64,000 bases of DNA from Streptoverticillium olivoreticuli subsp. olivoreticuli. GTDB lineage: Bacteria; Actinomycetota; Actinomycetes; Streptomycetales; Streptomycetaceae. The stretch lies in assembly GCF_003391135.1 (NCBI RefSeq), contig NZ_CP031455.1, positions 1,240,001 through 1,304,000 on the forward strand, read 5' to 3'. This document shows, one piece after another, positions 1-8,396 of the stretch; within the stretch, counting starts at the first letter, position 1, and the number at the start of each line of letters is the position of its first letter. Both the position numbers and the translations under genes were made by a program. Below the pieces are notes generated by a model, which was not told the DNA's origin, did not search any database, and saw nothing but the letters and a program-made list of their open reading frames with translations.

Positions 1-171
1 GAGGCCATGGCCCGCCGCTATCTGGACCCCGAGGAAGCCCGGGCGTATCTGACGGCGACATCGGATCAGCTCAAGGACGACATCACTTTCCGCATGCGCC
101 CGCAGCACTGGCGCACCGCGAACTTCGCCGCCTTCGCGGCCGAGTTCGCCGAGGACGGCAAGAGCGGCTGA
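1..171 (+). CDS. C-terminal fragment of a probable pyridoxamine 5'-phosphate oxidase-fold (flavin/F420) protein
   Basis: Frame 1 is open from the window edge to a TGA at 169-171, leaving the last 56 residues. The tail has the pattern ARRYLDPEEA...FRMRPQHWRTANF, which resembles the C-terminal strand and helix of actinobacterial PNPOx-fold proteins (flavin- or F420-binding oxidoreductases). That assignment rests on pattern memory only. The gene starts outside the window. It is separated from the next gene by about 70 bases and is co-directional with it, so read-through into the A-T-R gene is possible but not shown. Confidence 0.5.
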   Translation, partial: EAMARRYLDPEEARAYLTATSDQLKDDITFRMRPQHWRTANFAAFAAEFAEDGKSG

Positions 172-240
172 CGCCCCGCACGACGCACGTCAGGCAATGG
201 ATGACATGACATACCCCGCACCCGAAGCGAGCAGGAATTC

Positions 241-3200
241 ATGGCAGATATCGACGTTTTCGTCCGAACGGCTTCCGTTACCTCATCCGCCCCGTCCGTC
301 CCAGCGGCTTCGTACGGCCCGGAGATACGCGACTACCCGCGGGACCACCGCGTTCCGGAGCTGTTCGAGGCGCAGGCCGCTGCCCGGCCGCGGGCGCTGG
401 CGGCCCGGCACGGGGATCGCACGCTGACCTACGGGGAGTTGGGTGCCCGCTCGGACGCCCTCGCGGCGCGCCTGCTCGCGCGGGGCGTCGAGCCCGGTTC
501 GCCGGTGGGCGTGTGCGGCAGCCGTTCCCTGGAGGCGTTGGTCGCCCTGCTGGGCATCCTCAAGGCCGGCTGCGCTTACGTACCGCTCGACGAGGACCTT
601 CCGCCCGCCCGGCTGCGGGCCATGGCGGAGGACGCCGGGCTGCGCGCGGCCGTCGTCCTGCCGGGCAGCGCGGGCCGCGTGCGCGGGCTGAGCGTCCGCG
701 TCGAGCTCGACGCCGTCGACGGCACCGCTCCCGCGGGCCCGGCCCCCGCCCGGGTCACGACCGCCGCTTCCGCCGCCGACTGCGCCTATGTGGTGTTCAC
801 CTCCGGCTCGTCCGGCCGTCCCAAGCCGGTGGCGATCCCGCACCGCGGTGTGGTCCGCCTGGTGCTGTCCGACCGCGAGCTGCCCCCGCCCGGCCCCGGC
901 GACGGCGTGCTGCACGCCTACGGCCTGTCCTCCGACGCCTCCACGATCGAGATCTGGGGCGCGCTGCTCACCGGCGCCTGCCTGGTACTCGCGGACCGCG
1001 AGGACCTGCTCTCGCCCACCGCGCTGGAGGAGCTGTTCCGGGCCCAGGGTGTGACGGTCGCCTACCTCACGACCAGCGTCTTCCACCTCGTGGCGCGGAC
1101 CCGTCCCGAGGCCCTGGCCCGGCTGCGCTTCGTCTCGGCCGGCGGGGAGGCGATGGACCCCCACCTCACGCGCGCCGTCCTGGCGGCGTGCCCCGGCACC
1201 ACGGTGGTCAACTTCTATGGCCCGACCGAGAATTCGGTGGTCTCCACCGCCCATGTGGTGCGCGCGCTGCCCGCCGACGCCACGCACGTCCCCATAGGCC
1301 GCCCCTTCGGCGCGTCCACCTGCCACGTCCTGCGCCCGGACGGCTCGCCCGCGGCGCCGGGCGAGGAAGGGGAGCTGTACGTCGGCGGGGACGGCCTGGC
1401 CCTGGGCTACCTCGGCGACCCGGGGCTGACCGCCGAACGGTTCGTCAGCCTGCCCGCGATCGAGCCGCACGGGCTGCTGTACCGGACCGGCGACCGCGTC
1501 GTACGGGGCGCCGACGGCCTGTTGGAGTACCGGGGTCGGCTCGACCACCAGGTGAAGCTGCGCGGCGCGCGCATAGAACTCGACGAGGTCGAGGCCCGCC
1601 TGCGGGCCCACCCCGAGGTCGGCGAGGCCGTCGTCCAGGTCGAGTCGGGGGCGCTGACCGCCTACGTCACCGCCGCCCGCCCCGGCGACGCCCTGCCGCT
1701 GCCCGACCTGCGCCAGTACTGCGCGGACTGGCTGCCGCCCCAGGCCGTACCGGCGCTCGTGGCCATGGAGCACCTACCGGTGACCAGCGGCGGCAAGGTC
1801 GACCGCGCCCGGCTGAAGGCCGCCGCCCCGCTCCCCGAAGAAGCGGACGAGACGAAGGTCGAGGGCCTGCTCGACGCGCTCACCGAGGTGTGGCAGCAGG
1901 TGTTGCGCGTGCGCCCCGCCCCGCAGGACGACTTCTTCCTCCTCGGCGGCGACTCCCTGCTCGCCTCGGAGGCCGTCACCCGCACCCTCGCGGTGCTCGG
2001 TCTCGATGCCGCGCTGGGCTCCACCCTGATCAGGGCCCTGCTGGCCGCGCCCACCCTGGAGGGCTTCACCGCGGCCGTACGTGAACTGCGCGGCGGCGGC
2101 ACGGCGCGGCCGGAGCCGACCGTCGACTTCGTCCGCGAGAGCGCGCTCGGCTTCGAGCTGCCGCCCGCGCAGGGCCCGGCCCCGCGCCCGGACGATCCGG
2201 CCGATGTGCTCCTCACCGGCGCCTCGGGCTTCGTCGGCGCGTTCCTCCTGGACCGCCTCCTGCGCGCGACGGCCGCGCGCGTCCACTGCCCCGTACGGGC
2301 GTCGAGCCGTGCGCATGCCGGGCAGCGGGTGCGCGACGCTCTCGCCCGCTACGGTCTGCGCCCGGACGAGGCCGCGTGGCAGCGGGTGGAGTGCTTCCCC
2401 GCGGACCTGGCGGAGCCCGGCCTCGGGCTGTCCCCCGAGCACGCCGCCGAGCTGTCCCGCCGTGTGGACCTGGTGGTGCACAACGCCGCCCGCGTCAACT
2501 TCCTCTATCCCTATGAGCAGTTGCGGCAGGCGAACGTCGAGGGCACCCGGGAGATCATCCGGCTCGCGGCACCCCGGCGGGTGCCCGTGCACTTCATCTC
2601 CACCGTCGCCGTCGTCGCCGGCTTCGGCACGGCCGGTGTGCACGAGGTCGACGAGGACGCCCCGCTGGCCCACGCGGACGGGCTCACCATGGGCTACGCG
2701 GAGAGCAAGTGGGTCGCCGAGGGCGTGCTGCGCGAGGCCTCGGAGCAGGGGCTGCCGGTCGCCGTGTACCGGCCGTACGAGGTGACGGGCGACAGGGTGC
2801 ACGGTGCGTGCAACACCGAGACGGCCATCTGCTCGCTGTTCAAGACGATCGCCGAGACGGGCCTCGCTCCGGACATGGAGCTGCCGATGGACTTCGTGCC
2901 CGTCGACCACCTCGCCGAGTCCGTGGTCCACATCGCCACGCGCCGCCCGGCCACCGGGCAGACCTTCCACGTCACCAACCCGCGCCCGGCGATGCTGTCG
3001 GACGTGCTCGACCGGATGCGCGCGGCGGGCTGCGAGGTGCGGACGCTGCCGTACGCGCAGTGGGTGGGCGAGCTGGTGCGCCACGTCAGCCGGAACCCGA
3101 CCAGCCCGACGGCACCGTTCGTGTCGCTGTGTGTGGACCGCAGCCGCAACGCCGACATGTCGGTCAAGGAGATGTACGTCAAGGGCACGTTCCCGGTGCT

Positions 3201-3366
3201 GGGCCGACGCAACGCGGAGGAGGCCCTGGCCGACAGCGGGCTGCACTGCCCGCCGGTCGACTCCGCCCTGCTCGACCGGTACTTGGAGTACTTCTTCTCC
3301 TCCGGCTACATCAGGCGGCCGGTGCCGGAGCACGGCTCCCCGTCCGAAACGGAGCACACCGCATGA
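241..3366 (+). CDS. NRPS-like carboxylic/amino acid reductase with A-T-R domain order
   Basis: The protein has 1041 residues. An adenylation domain (about 30-520) carries the A3 loop FTSGSSGRPK near residue 186, NFYGPTE at 324-330, YRTGD and the catalytic Lys in SGGKVDR near 518. A carrier domain follows with phosphopantetheine Ser572 in LGGDSLL. The thioester reductase domain starts with a Rossmann LTGASGFVG near 658 and has Tyr819/Lys823 as YxxxK. Such enzymes activate an acid as AMP ester, load it on the carrier and release it reductively as aldehyde. A specificity code read by eye (D-A-I-S-V-A-F-V-V-K) is mostly hydrophobic and suggests a hydrophobic amino or carboxylic acid, with low certainty. 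There is no condensation domain. The stop overlaps the next P450 start (ATGA), so the genes are translationally coupled. Confidence 0.9.
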   Translation: MADIDVFVRTASVTSSAPSVPAASYGPEIRDYPRDHRVPELFEAQAAARPRALAARHGDRTLTYGELGARSDALAARLLARGVEPGSPVGVCGSRSLEALVALLGILKAGCAYVPLDEDLPPARLRAMAEDAGLRAAVVLPGSAGRVRGLSVRVELDAVDGTAPAGPAPARVTTAASAADCAYVVFTSGSSGRPKPVAIPHRGVVRLVLSDRELPPPGPGDGVLHAYGLSSDASTIEIWGALLTGACLVLADREDLLSPTALEELFRAQGVTVAYLTTSVFHLVARTRPEALARLRFVSAGGEAMDPHLTRAVLAACPGTTVVNFYGPTENSVVSTAHVVRALPADATHVPIGRPFGASTCHVLRPDGSPAAPGEEGELYVGGDGLALGYLGDPGLTAERFVSLPAIEPHGLLYRTGDRVVRGADGLLEYRGRLDHQVKLRGARIELDEVEARLRAHPEVGEAVVQVESGALTAYVTAARPGDALPLPDLRQYCADWLPPQAVPALVAMEHLPVTSGGKVDRARLKAAAPLPEEADETKVEGLLDALTEVWQQVLRVRPAPQDDFFLLGGDSLLASEAVTRTLAVLGLDAALGSTLIRALLAAPTLEGFTAAVRELRGGGTARPEPTVDFVRESALGFELPPAQGPAPRPDDPADVLLTGASGFVGAFLLDRLLRATAARVHCPVRASSRAHAGQRVRDALARYGLRPDEAAWQRVECFPADLAEPGLGLSPEHAAELSRRVDLVVHNAARVNFLYPYEQLRQANVEGTREIIRLAAPRRVPVHFISTVAVVAGFGTAGVHEVDEDAPLAHADGLTMGYAESKWVAEGVLREASEQGLPVAVYRPYEVTGDRVHGACNTETAICSLFKTIAETGLAPDMELPMDFVPVDHLAESVVHIATRRPATGQTFHVTNPRPAMLSDVLDRMRAAGCEVRTLPYAQWVGELVRHVSRNPTSPTAPFVSLCVDRSRNADMSVKEMYVKGTFPVLGRRNAEEALADSGLHCPPVDSALLDRYLEYFFSSGYIRRPVPEHGSPSETEHTA

Positions 3367-4571
3367 GCGACACCGAAGCACTCGTCCCCGTCCCGGACGT
3401 CGAACCGGGCACCGCGGGCCCGCCGTGCGCGTACGCCCGCCTGCGCGATGAGCAACCGGTCGTCAAAGCACAGTTGCCCAACGGCGAGACGGGCTGGCTG
3501 ATCAGCCGCTACGAGGACGCGCGTGCCGCCTTCGCCGATCCCCGGCTCGTCCGGCCGCTGCTCTCGGCCTGGCCGCCCCGCGAGGGAGAGGACGCACCGC
3601 CGCCGTGTCTGCCGACGTTCCTGGAGATGACCGGCGCGCACCATGAGCGCGTGCGCCGTGCCGTGCTGCCGCTCTTCGGCCGGCGCCGGCTGGAGTTCAT
3701 GGAGCCCCGGATCCGGACGATGGCGGAAGAGCTGATCGACACGATGACGGCCTCGGCCGAGGGCGGCACGGCGGACCTGATCGCCGCGTACGTCGAGCCG
3801 CTGCCGCTGCGGGTGCTGTGCGAGACGGTCGGGCTGCCGCACGAGGACCGTGACGTGTATCTGCCGCACACCCTCACCCTCCTCGGCGCAGCCGGGCTGT
3901 CGATGGAGGAGGTGCTCGCGGCCCTGTACGCGCTGCAGGACTACGCCTCCGAGCTGATCGGCCGCAAGGAGCGGGAAGAGGGCGAGGACTACATCCACCT
4001 CCTGCTGGCCGAGAGCCGCCGCGCGGGCAGCGAGCTGACCCGTGACGACGTCGTCAGCTTCGTCGTCACCATGCTCATGGCCGGCTACAAGACCAATATG
4101 CAGCACACCGGCAACGCGCTGCTCGCGCTGCTCACCCACCCCGAACAGATGCGCAAGCTGCGCGATGCCCCCGAGGGGATCGGTACGGCGGTGGAGGAGC
4201 TGCTGCGGTACGTCCCGTTGATGAACGCCATCAACATCCTCGTCGCGGAGGAGGACTTCACCCTGCACGGGCAGCGGATCCGCGCCGGTGACGCGGTCGT
4301 CCCGGTCCCCGCCTCCGCCAACCGCGACCCGGCGGCGTTCGCCGACCCCGACAGCCTCGACCTGACCCGGACGCCCAACGCGCACATCGCGTTCGGGCAC
4401 GGGCCGCACGCCTGTACCGGGGGTCATCTGACCCGGCTGCAGCTCGGCACAGCCGTGCGGGTGCTGCTGGAGCGGCTGCCCGACATCGAACTCGCCGTCC
4501 CCGCGGAGTCGATCCCCTGGGACGAGTCCACGCCGTTGCGCGCCCCGGCCCGGCTGCCGGTGCGCTGGTGA
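3363..4571 (+). CDS. Cytochrome P450 with altered I-helix motif (AGYKT), partner of the A-T-R enzyme
   Basis: 402-residue soluble bacterial P450. The heme loop FGHGPHACTG, the K-helix ExxR (EELLR) and a C-helix HHERVRR are all present, so it should bind heme. The I-helix reads MAGYKTNMQ where most bacterial P450s have AGHETT. The conserved acidic residue is Lys243, followed by Thr244 and Asn245. Loss of the acid should change proton delivery during oxygen activation, which suggests an unusual substrate-assisted or non-hydroxylating reaction (inference). The start codon overlaps the reductase stop by 4 nt, so it probably acts on the aldehyde- or pyrazine-type product of that enzyme. Confidence 0.9.
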   Translation: MSDTEALVPVPDVEPGTAGPPCAYARLRDEQPVVKAQLPNGETGWLISRYEDARAAFADPRLVRPLLSAWPPREGEDAPPPCLPTFLEMTGAHHERVRRAVLPLFGRRRLEFMEPRIRTMAEELIDTMTASAEGGTADLIAAYVEPLPLRVLCETVGLPHEDRDVYLPHTLTLLGAAGLSMEEVLAALYALQDYASELIGRKEREEGEDYIHLLLAESRRAGSELTRDDVVSFVVTMLMAGYKTNMQHTGNALLALLTHPEQMRKLRDAPEGIGTAVEELLRYVPLMNAINILVAEEDFTLHGQRIRAGDAVVPVPASANRDPAAFADPDSLDLTRTPNAHIAFGHGPHACTGGHLTRLQLGTAVRVLLERLPDIELAVPAESIPWDESTPLRAPARLPVRW

Positions 4572-4615
4572 CCTGCCCCGCCACCCGCCCACCACACGAG
4601 AGAGGCCCGGAAGAC

Positions 4616-5827
4616 ATGACCGCACCGGACGTACACGCATCCGAAGAAGCCCTGCCGCACTACCCCTTCAGCACCCGGGGCGACCGCCTCGCCCCCGAAC
4701 TCGGCGATCTCCAGCGCCGCTGCCCGGTGGCCCGGGTCAGCACCAACTCCGGCGGCGAGGCGTGGCTGGTCACCGGCTACGAGCTGACCCAGCAGATCCT
4801 GCGGGAGCGGACGTTCGCCCGGTCGGTGCTGGGCGACCCCGACAGCCCGGGGCAGGACGCCCCGATCCTGGCGCCCGAGCTGCTGGACGCCATGAACCAC
4901 CTCCAGGGGGCCGGTCTGCGCGACGAGGTGCTCAAGGCGCTCGGACGCAACCAGCCGGACCTGCCCGCCGACTGGGTCGCCGAGGTCACCCGCGAGGGCT
5001 TGGAGGCGATGGTCCGGGAGGGCGGCCCGGGCGATCTGCAGCGCCACTTCGCGGAGTGGGTCGCCGCGCAGTGCATGTGCCGGCTGCTCGGCCTGCCCTT
5101 CGAGGACCGCGAGTGGCTCGCCACGCGGGCCGACCTCGATCTGACGATGGTGACGCCCACCCACGAGGAGCTCGCCCGTAACTGGGAGGAGATCCGTGTC
5201 TATGTGCAGGAGCACATGGCCGCCCGCCGCCCCGGGGAGCCGCGCGGCCTGCTGGACCGCCTCGCGGACCTCAACGAGGTCCAACATGGCCTCGACGACA
5301 AGCAGTTGTCGAACATCGGGTCGGTGCTCTTCGTCAGCGGTTACGAGGACTTCGCCAGCTTCCTGGGGGTCGCCGTGTTCAATCTCCTCCAGCGCCCCGA
5401 TGTGATGAGCGCGGTGCGCGCCCGCCCGGAGACGATGCCGGGCTGCGTGGAGGAGCTGCTGCGGTGCAGTGTCGTTCTGGGCAACGCGATCCCGCGCTTC
5501 GTCACCGAGGACAAAAAGCTCGGCACCGAGGCCGTCAAGGAGGGTGACCTGATCCTGCTCTCCCTGGACGCGGTCAACTACGACCCGGCCGCGTTCACCG
5601 ACCCCGACACCTTCGACCCCACCCGCTCCCCCAACCCCCATATGCGCTTCGGCTACGGCCGCCACCACTGCCCCGGCGCCCATCTGGTGCGCAGCCAGTC
5701 CGACACCGCCTTCCGCGTCCTGCTCGACCACCTGCCGGACATCCGTCTCGCGGTACCGGCGGAGGAGGTGCCCTGGCACCCCAACCGCATGGCGATCATG
5801 CCCGCCGGTATTCCGGTGACGTGGTGA
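4616..5827 (+). CDS. Second cytochrome P450 with altered I-helix motif (SGYED)
   Basis: 403 residues with heme loop FGYGRHHCPG, ExxR as EELLR and a long N-terminal region typical of soluble actinobacterial P450s. The I-helix is SGYEDF: the acid Glu244 is kept, but the usual Thr is Asp245, so the acid-alcohol pair is broken in the opposite way from its neighbour. A GAGAGAGG ribosome site lies upstream of ATG 4616, 44 bases after the previous gene. It is very likely in the same operon. Its C-terminal half matches the style of the first P450 (LPDIRLAVPAEEVPW), which suggests an old duplication. Confidence 0.9.
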   Translation: MTAPDVHASEEALPHYPFSTRGDRLAPELGDLQRRCPVARVSTNSGGEAWLVTGYELTQQILRERTFARSVLGDPDSPGQDAPILAPELLDAMNHLQGAGLRDEVLKALGRNQPDLPADWVAEVTREGLEAMVREGGPGDLQRHFAEWVAAQCMCRLLGLPFEDREWLATRADLDLTMVTPTHEELARNWEEIRVYVQEHMAARRPGEPRGLLDRLADLNEVQHGLDDKQLSNIGSVLFVSGYEDFASFLGVAVFNLLQRPDVMSAVRARPETMPGCVEELLRCSVVLGNAIPRFVTEDKKLGTEAVKEGDLILLSLDAVNYDPAAFTDPDTFDPTRSPNPHMRFGYGRHHCPGAHLVRSQSDTAFRVLLDHLPDIRLAVPAEEVPWHPNRMAIMPAGIPVTW

Positions 5828-5852
5828 GCACGGATCCCACGCCCTCCGGGTG

Positions 5853-6294
5853 TCACCAGGCGACGGGGAGGCTCGCGGGTCTGGTGAAGAGGAGGTTGTC
5901 CTCCCAGGGGATCTCACGCTCGGGGACGGCGAGGACGAGGCCGGGGAAGCGGGTGAACAGGGCCCGGTAGGCGGTGTGCAGGAAGAGGCGGGCGAGCGGG
6001 GCGCCGAGGCAGAAGTGAGGGCCTGCGCCGAAGGTGGCCGAGGCGTCGGTGGTGCGGTGGATGTTGAAGCGGGAGGGGTCGGGGTAGTGCGCGGGGTCGT
6101 GGGTGGCTCCCAGCATGGGGCAGCAGACGCCTTCCCCCTCACGGATCGTGACACCGTGCAGTGTGACGTCCCTGGTGGCGATGCGGGGCATGCCGAGGAC
6201 TCCGTTGTGGTGGTAGCGCAGGACCTCTTCCACCGCCTTGGGCCACAGCTCCGGATCCGCGACGCACTCCCGGAACCGCGCCCTCGCCCTGGTC
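5853..6294 (-). pseudogene. Truncated cytochrome P450 (C-terminal third only)
   Basis: Reading leftwards, the sequence gives a convincing P450 end: EEVLR (ExxR), then FGAGPHFCLGAPLARL (heme loop with its Cys) and the usual PVAW terminus. Homology stops near position 6290, before the I-helix. The remaining upstream codons (WWARPGGRLP...) look like antisense of another coding strand. It lacks substrate-recognition regions and cannot be a working P450. It is convergent with the P450 ending at 5827, and may be debris from a larger P450 set at this locus. Confidence 0.75.
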
Positions 6295-6297
6295 GGC

Positions 6298-6438
6298 AGC
6301 CTGCCTCCCGGCCTCGCCCACCAGTACCGGCGACGGTTCACCCCTCACTCCGCCGAACCCGTCGTACGAGACCTCATCGACGCTCTGACCGAACAGCCCG
6401 CACACTGAGCGCGGCCGGGCCATGGCCTTGGGACTCAC
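6298..6438. pseudogene. Scrambled gene remnants: 3' end of an unknown + gene and a possible TetR start on the - strand
   Basis: On the + strand, codons from 6298 to the TGA at 6406-6408 read LPPGLAHQYRRRF...VVRDLIDALTEQPAH, which looks like a genuine protein C-terminus but has no start in frame. On the - strand, a GTG at 6438 starts MSPKAMARPRS, a typical opening for a small TetR-family repressor, but the following codons do not continue as a helix-turn-helix. Together with the truncated P450 this marks one or more deletion junctions. The functional identity of the + fragment is unknown. Confidence 0.35.
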
Positions 6439-6448
6439 GACGCCAGCT

Positions 6449-6515
6449 TAAAGCGAAATGTTTGCTTTAGCCGCCGCCAGGGGCTAGCGTCACCTAAAGC
6501 AAACACATAGCCTTA
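6449..6515. promoter_or_regulatory. Two tandem TetR-type operators before the MBL hydrolase
   Basis: TAAAGC-N9-GCTTTA lies at 6449-6469 and TAAAGC-N9-GCCTTA at 6495-6515, spaced 46 bases apart. A second reading is an 11-bp inverted repeat, GTTTGCTTTAG (6460-6470) against CTAAAGCAAAC (6494-6504). The second site abuts the ribosome-binding AAGGAAAGAGG of the next gene, so occupancy should block expression. The likely repressor gene seems to be lost (see remnants just upstream). Confidence 0.65.
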
Positions 6516-6531
6516 AGGAAAGAGGCGCCCG

Positions 6532-7437
6532 ATGCACGGCCACCCGACACCCTCACCCATCCCCGCGCCCCCGACCTGGCGCCTGGGAGACCTCGGCATC
6601 CACCGCGTCGACGAAGTGCCCCTGCCCTCGCAGACCGGCTCCTGGCTGCTCCCGGCAGCCGGCCCGGACGTGGTGGCCCGAGCTCCCTGGCTGCGGCCCG
6701 ACTTCGCAGACGACGCCGGGACCCTGCGCCTGGCCAGTCACAGCTTCGCCTTCTCGGTGGACGGGCTGCGCGTCCTCGTCGACACCGGCATCGGCAACGG
6801 CAAGACGCGCGCCAACCCCGCGTGGGACAACCTCGACAGCGACTACCTCACGCGCCTGACCACCGCCGGCTTCGCACCGGAGACCGTCGACCTCGTGATC
6901 CTCACGCACCTCCACACCGACCATGTCGGGTGGAACACCCGCGCGGACGGCGGCCTGTGGAAGCCCACCTTCCCCAACGCCCGCTACCTGACGGCCCGGA
7001 CGGAGTGGAACCACTGGGCGACGGCGGAGATGGACGATGCGCGGCGCCAGATGTTCCGGGACTCCGTCCACCCCGTCAAGGACGCCGACCTCCTCCACCT
7101 CGTCGACGTCCCGGCGGAGGGCACCGAGGTCGCACCCGGCGTCCGTCTGATCCCCACCCCGGGGCACACCCCCGGCCACATCTCCGTGGAGCTCCGCAGT
7201 GGCACCGCCACCGCCCTGATCACCGGCGACTGCATCCACCATCCCGTGCAACTGCACGACCCCGGGATCGACAGCTGCGTGGACACCGACCCCCGCCAGG
7301 CGGCATCCACCCGGCGCCGCCTGCTCTCTTCCTTGGCCGACACCGACACCCTGCTGCTCGGCACGCACTTCCCCTCACCCACCGGCGGCCGGGTGACATC
7401 CCGAGGCGACTCGTACCGGCTCGTTCCCTCCCTTTGA
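6532..7437 (+). CDS. Metallo-beta-lactamase-fold hydrolase
   Basis: 301 residues. The zinc-binding signature THLHTDHVGW gives His126, His128, Asp130 and His131. A second ligand region, GHTPGHIS, has His212, and GDCIHHP supplies the bridging Asp region. No signal peptide is seen, so it is probably cytoplasmic. Family members hydrolyse lactones, thioesters or similar small substrates; the substrate here cannot be read. The paired operators overlapping its promoter suggest small-molecule induction through a TetR-type repressor. Confidence 0.85.
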   Translation: MHGHPTPSPIPAPPTWRLGDLGIHRVDEVPLPSQTGSWLLPAAGPDVVARAPWLRPDFADDAGTLRLASHSFAFSVDGLRVLVDTGIGNGKTRANPAWDNLDSDYLTRLTTAGFAPETVDLVILTHLHTDHVGWNTRADGGLWKPTFPNARYLTARTEWNHWATAEMDDARRQMFRDSVHPVKDADLLHLVDVPAEGTEVAPGVRLIPTPGHTPGHISVELRSGTATALITGDCIHHPVQLHDPGIDSCVDTDPRQAASTRRRLLSSLADTDTLLLGTHFPSPTGGRVTSRGDSYRLVPSL

Positions 7438-7491
7438 GGCGTCAGGGAGCGGCGAGCGTGTTCGCCTCGGGCGGTGCCCTAAAATCCCGCC

Positions 7492-8352
7492 ATGCGTCGA
7501 CGTCCCGCTGTGGCAGTCATCGTTCTGGCCGTACTCGCCATCGTCTCGGGCTGCTCCAGCGGCAGCGCGCCGGAAGAGAGAGGCGCTGCCTCGGCCTCGC
7601 CGTCCCCGGCGGCGTCCTACCCGGACGAGTGGACAGCCAGCCGGATGGAGGGCGCCCGTCCGCTCCACCGCCAGCCCGGGGTCTCCCGTACGCCACCGCC
7701 GACCGAATCGAACGCCCGAGTGGGCGCGGTGTTCGGTCATGACGGGACGGGTGACCACTTCTGCACCGGCAGCGTCGTGGACAGCCCGGGGAAGTCCATC
7801 GTCATCACGGCGGCCCACTGCATCCATGCCGGGAAGGGCGGTGGCTACCAGACCGATCTGGCCTTCGTGCCCGGCTACCGCAATGGGCAGTCCCCCAACG
7901 GCATCTGGCCCGTCAGCAAGATGCTGGTGGACAACCACTGGGCGCAGTCCTCCGACCCCGACTACGACGTGGGCTTCGTCATCGTCGGCAAACTGGGCGG
8001 CAGACGCATCGCCGACATGCTGGGAGCGAACCGCTTCGGCTACAACGCCGGTTATGACAAGCACGTCCGGATCACGGGCTACCCGTCGAGCGGCGAGGAC
8101 CCCATCTCGTGCGTCAACAAGGCCACGAAGTTCCAGGCGGACCAGATGAAGGTGGACTGCACCGGCTACAGCGGCGGCACCAGTGGCAGCCCCTGGCTGG
8201 CCAATTTCGACCGCGCCACCCACACCGGTGACGTGATCGGCGTCATCGGCGGCTACCAGGCGGGCGGGGACACCGACGACACCTCCTACAGCCCCTATTT
8301 CAACGACGCCATCAAGGCCCTCTACGACAAGGCCGTCGGCGCGGGGGGCTGA
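7492..8352 (+). CDS. Exported trypsin-like serine protease, probable lipoprotein
   Basis: 286 residues. The N-terminus MRRRPAVAVIVLAVLAIVSG-CSS fits a lipoprotein signal with the lipobox Cys after SG, followed by a Ser/Ala/Pro-rich linker. The catalytic triad is visible: His109 in TAAHC, Asp159 in DYDVGF and Ser231 in SGGTSGSP. The layout resembles V8/glutamyl-endopeptidase-like S1 proteases of actinomycetes. The gene ends in a strong hairpin shared with the convergent protease gene downstream. Confidence 0.85.
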   Translation: MRRRPAVAVIVLAVLAIVSGCSSGSAPEERGAASASPSPAASYPDEWTASRMEGARPLHRQPGVSRTPPPTESNARVGAVFGHDGTGDHFCTGSVVDSPGKSIVITAAHCIHAGKGGGYQTDLAFVPGYRNGQSPNGIWPVSKMLVDNHWAQSSDPDYDVGFVIVGKLGGRRIADMLGANRFGYNAGYDKHVRITGYPSSGEDPISCVNKATKFQADQMKVDCTGYSGGTSGSPWLANFDRATHTGDVIGVIGGYQAGGDTDDTSYSPYFNDAIKALYDKAVGAGG

Positions 8353-8368
8353 TCCGGCCCCCCGCGCC
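8338..8368. terminator. Bidirectional terminator hairpin between two protease genes
   Basis: A perfect 12-bp stem, GGCGCGGGGGGC (8338-8349) with GCCCCCCGCGCC (8357-8368), has a 7-base loop that includes the stop codon of the upstream gene. It sits between convergent genes. Confidence 0.6.
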
Positions 8369-8396
8369 TTGGCCGGAGCCGTGGAGGGGGCAGCGC

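Noticed and set aside
283..3381. Very long open frames on the - strand opposite the A-T-R gene
   Set aside because: Their translations are Arg/Gly/Ala/Val/Asp-rich without any domain pattern, while the + strand carries a full set of A-T-R motifs; they are GC-driven shadow frames.
5850..6470. Open frame of 206 codons on the + strand over the truncated P450
   Set aside because: The translation is Glu/Gly-rich antisense of the P450 heme region; the + fragment that looks real (ending 6408) is in another frame.
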